Assembly: GCA_022614705.1 (NCBI GenBank)
Contig: JAKEIB010000251.1
Location: 1-13,113 of the forward strand
Length of the DNA stretch: 13,113 bases
Origin: Planctomycetota bacterium
GTDB lineage: Bacteria > Planctomycetota > Planctomycetia > Pirellulales > Lacipirellulaceae
Reading direction: 5' to 3'
Within the stretch, counting starts at the first letter, position 1, and the number at the start of each line of letters is the position of its first letter. The notes beneath the pieces are model-generated. The model was not told the origin of the DNA, did no database searches, and worked only from the letters and a program-made list of their open reading frames with translations. Made by a program: the position numbers and the translations under genes. Of the stretch, positions 12,401-13,113 are shown one piece after another.

Positions 12401-13113
12401 TCAATGGATGCACTTGCAGTCAGGGAGTGCCCGCTCCAGCTGTTCGACGCCCGACAGGGTGACGTTCGTATTGTGCAGATCGATTGCCTCGACGCGATTA
12501 AGGCCATATAGGGCGGGCAAATGCTCGTCGGCAACTTGCGCGTCAGATAAATCGATCAAGATGAGTCGACGCTCATCGTTGAGAGCCTGCATGCGTTTTA
12601 CCAACTGTTGCCACCAGCGATCGTCACTAAAAACCTTGTTTCCGCTCACGTCGATCATGTCGCAAACAACGTTGCAGGATGGCAAGTTGGAACGGATCTT
12701 CAAGAGTCCTTCGCCGGAAATCTGCGAGCCGGATATATCCAACTCCCTCAGCCATTGCATCTTGGTCAAATCTTCAATAGCCGCATCGTCCACACGCGTA
12801 TCTCTCAAAGTGAGCCACCGGAGGTTCCGAAGCGCGATCAATTGTGATACGCCGGCCGAAGTGACCCAAGTCCCGCCAAGACCGAGCGTATCTAGGCGCT
12901 CAATTGAAGCAACGTGCTGCAGGGCATTGTCGTCCACCCGAACGGCTTCTTCTAAGATTAAAGTGTCGAGCTTGTTGAAATGATCCAAGGTCCGCAGGCC
13001 GCGGGCGGTAACCTTGGTTCTGGCCAAGCCTAAATATCGCAGCCGTTTCAGTCCGCCGAGCTGCTCGATCCCGCCATCTGAAACGCTGGTTCGGTTCAGG
13101 CTGAGGGTATTTA
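12401..13113 (-). CDS. Leucine-rich-repeat protein (5' part beyond window)
   Basis: About 237 C-terminal residues are visible, ending DCKCIH, and the frame runs open to the right edge. The sequence is built of ~24-residue leucine-rich repeats of the ribonuclease-inhibitor-like type, with units such as LSLNRTSVSDGGIEQL, LGLARTKVTARGLRTL, LGLGGTWVTSAGVSQL, LTLRDTRVDDAAIEDL and LDISGSQISGEGLLKI. A non-repeat insert (about 150-185, with Trp-Trp) precedes a last pair of repeats (DLSDAQVADEHL, DLHNTNVTLSGVEQL). Such repeats form a curved scaffold for protein binding; planctomycetes carry many. Whether it has a signal peptide or another N-terminal domain cannot be seen. The TTG at 13025-13027 is not the start, because the repeats continue upstream of it. 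Confidence 0.88.
   Translation of the reverse strand, partial: NTLSLNRTSVSDGGIEQLGGLKRLRYLGLARTKVTARGLRTLDHFNKLDTLILEEAVRVDDNALQHVASIERLDTLGLGGTWVTSAGVSQLIALRNLRWLTLRDTRVDDAAIEDLTKMQWLRELDISGSQISGEGLLKIRSNLPSCNVVCDMIDVSGNKVFSDDRWWQQLVKRMQALNDERRLILIDLSDAQVADEHLPALYGLNRVEAIDLHNTNVTLSGVEQLERALPDCKCIH

Overview
The window looks like chromosomal DNA of a planctomycete, probably in or near the Pirellulales. This rests on GC-rich coding with strong G/C third positions, mostly weak Shine-Dalgarno sites, a leucine-rich-repeat protein of the type common in that phylum, a family 4 uracil-DNA glycosylase with a long low-complexity N-terminus, and many unrelated short palindromic repeats between genes. 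The assignment is inference from style, not from a marker gene.

Layout. Bases 1-101 hold the last codons and probable end of an IS5-like insertion sequence. A gene-poor stretch follows, with one small possible membrane protein (586-786). Then come der (minus, ribosome-assembly GTPase), a divergent family 4 uracil-DNA glycosylase, a CNNM/CorC-type membrane protein with a CBS pair, and an unrecognised soluble protein. Next are hemW (minus), a divergent CPA2-type cation/proton antiporter with a C-terminal RCK_C domain, and uvrC. These are ordinary household genes: DNA repair (uracil-DNA glycosylase, UvrC), ribosome assembly (Der), heme handling (HemW) and ion transport.

The unusual part is 10597-12371. 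The 3' end of uvrC is present three times: once as the real gene end and twice as promoterless, start-less tails of about 36 codons. Each extra tail lies behind a copy of the same HigA-like antitoxin gene, joined through an identical 23-base spacer. The three tails differ almost only at synonymous positions and all stop at the same codon. This suggests they diverged while they were ends of working uvrC genes, so repeated insertion at the uvrC 3' end with tail replacement is a plausible origin. The second antitoxin still has its HigB/Gp49-like toxin gene upstream, with a consensus-like promoter and an 8-base overlap. That toxin gene is broken by a 167-base MITE-like element with 27-base imperfect terminal inverted repeats and a 4-base target duplication. 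The first antitoxin has no toxin.

The window closes with a minus-strand leucine-rich-repeat gene that runs off the right edge. Several genes (hemW, uvrC, the broken toxin) have a -10-like hexamer only 6-8 bases before the start codon, which hints at leaderless transcripts.
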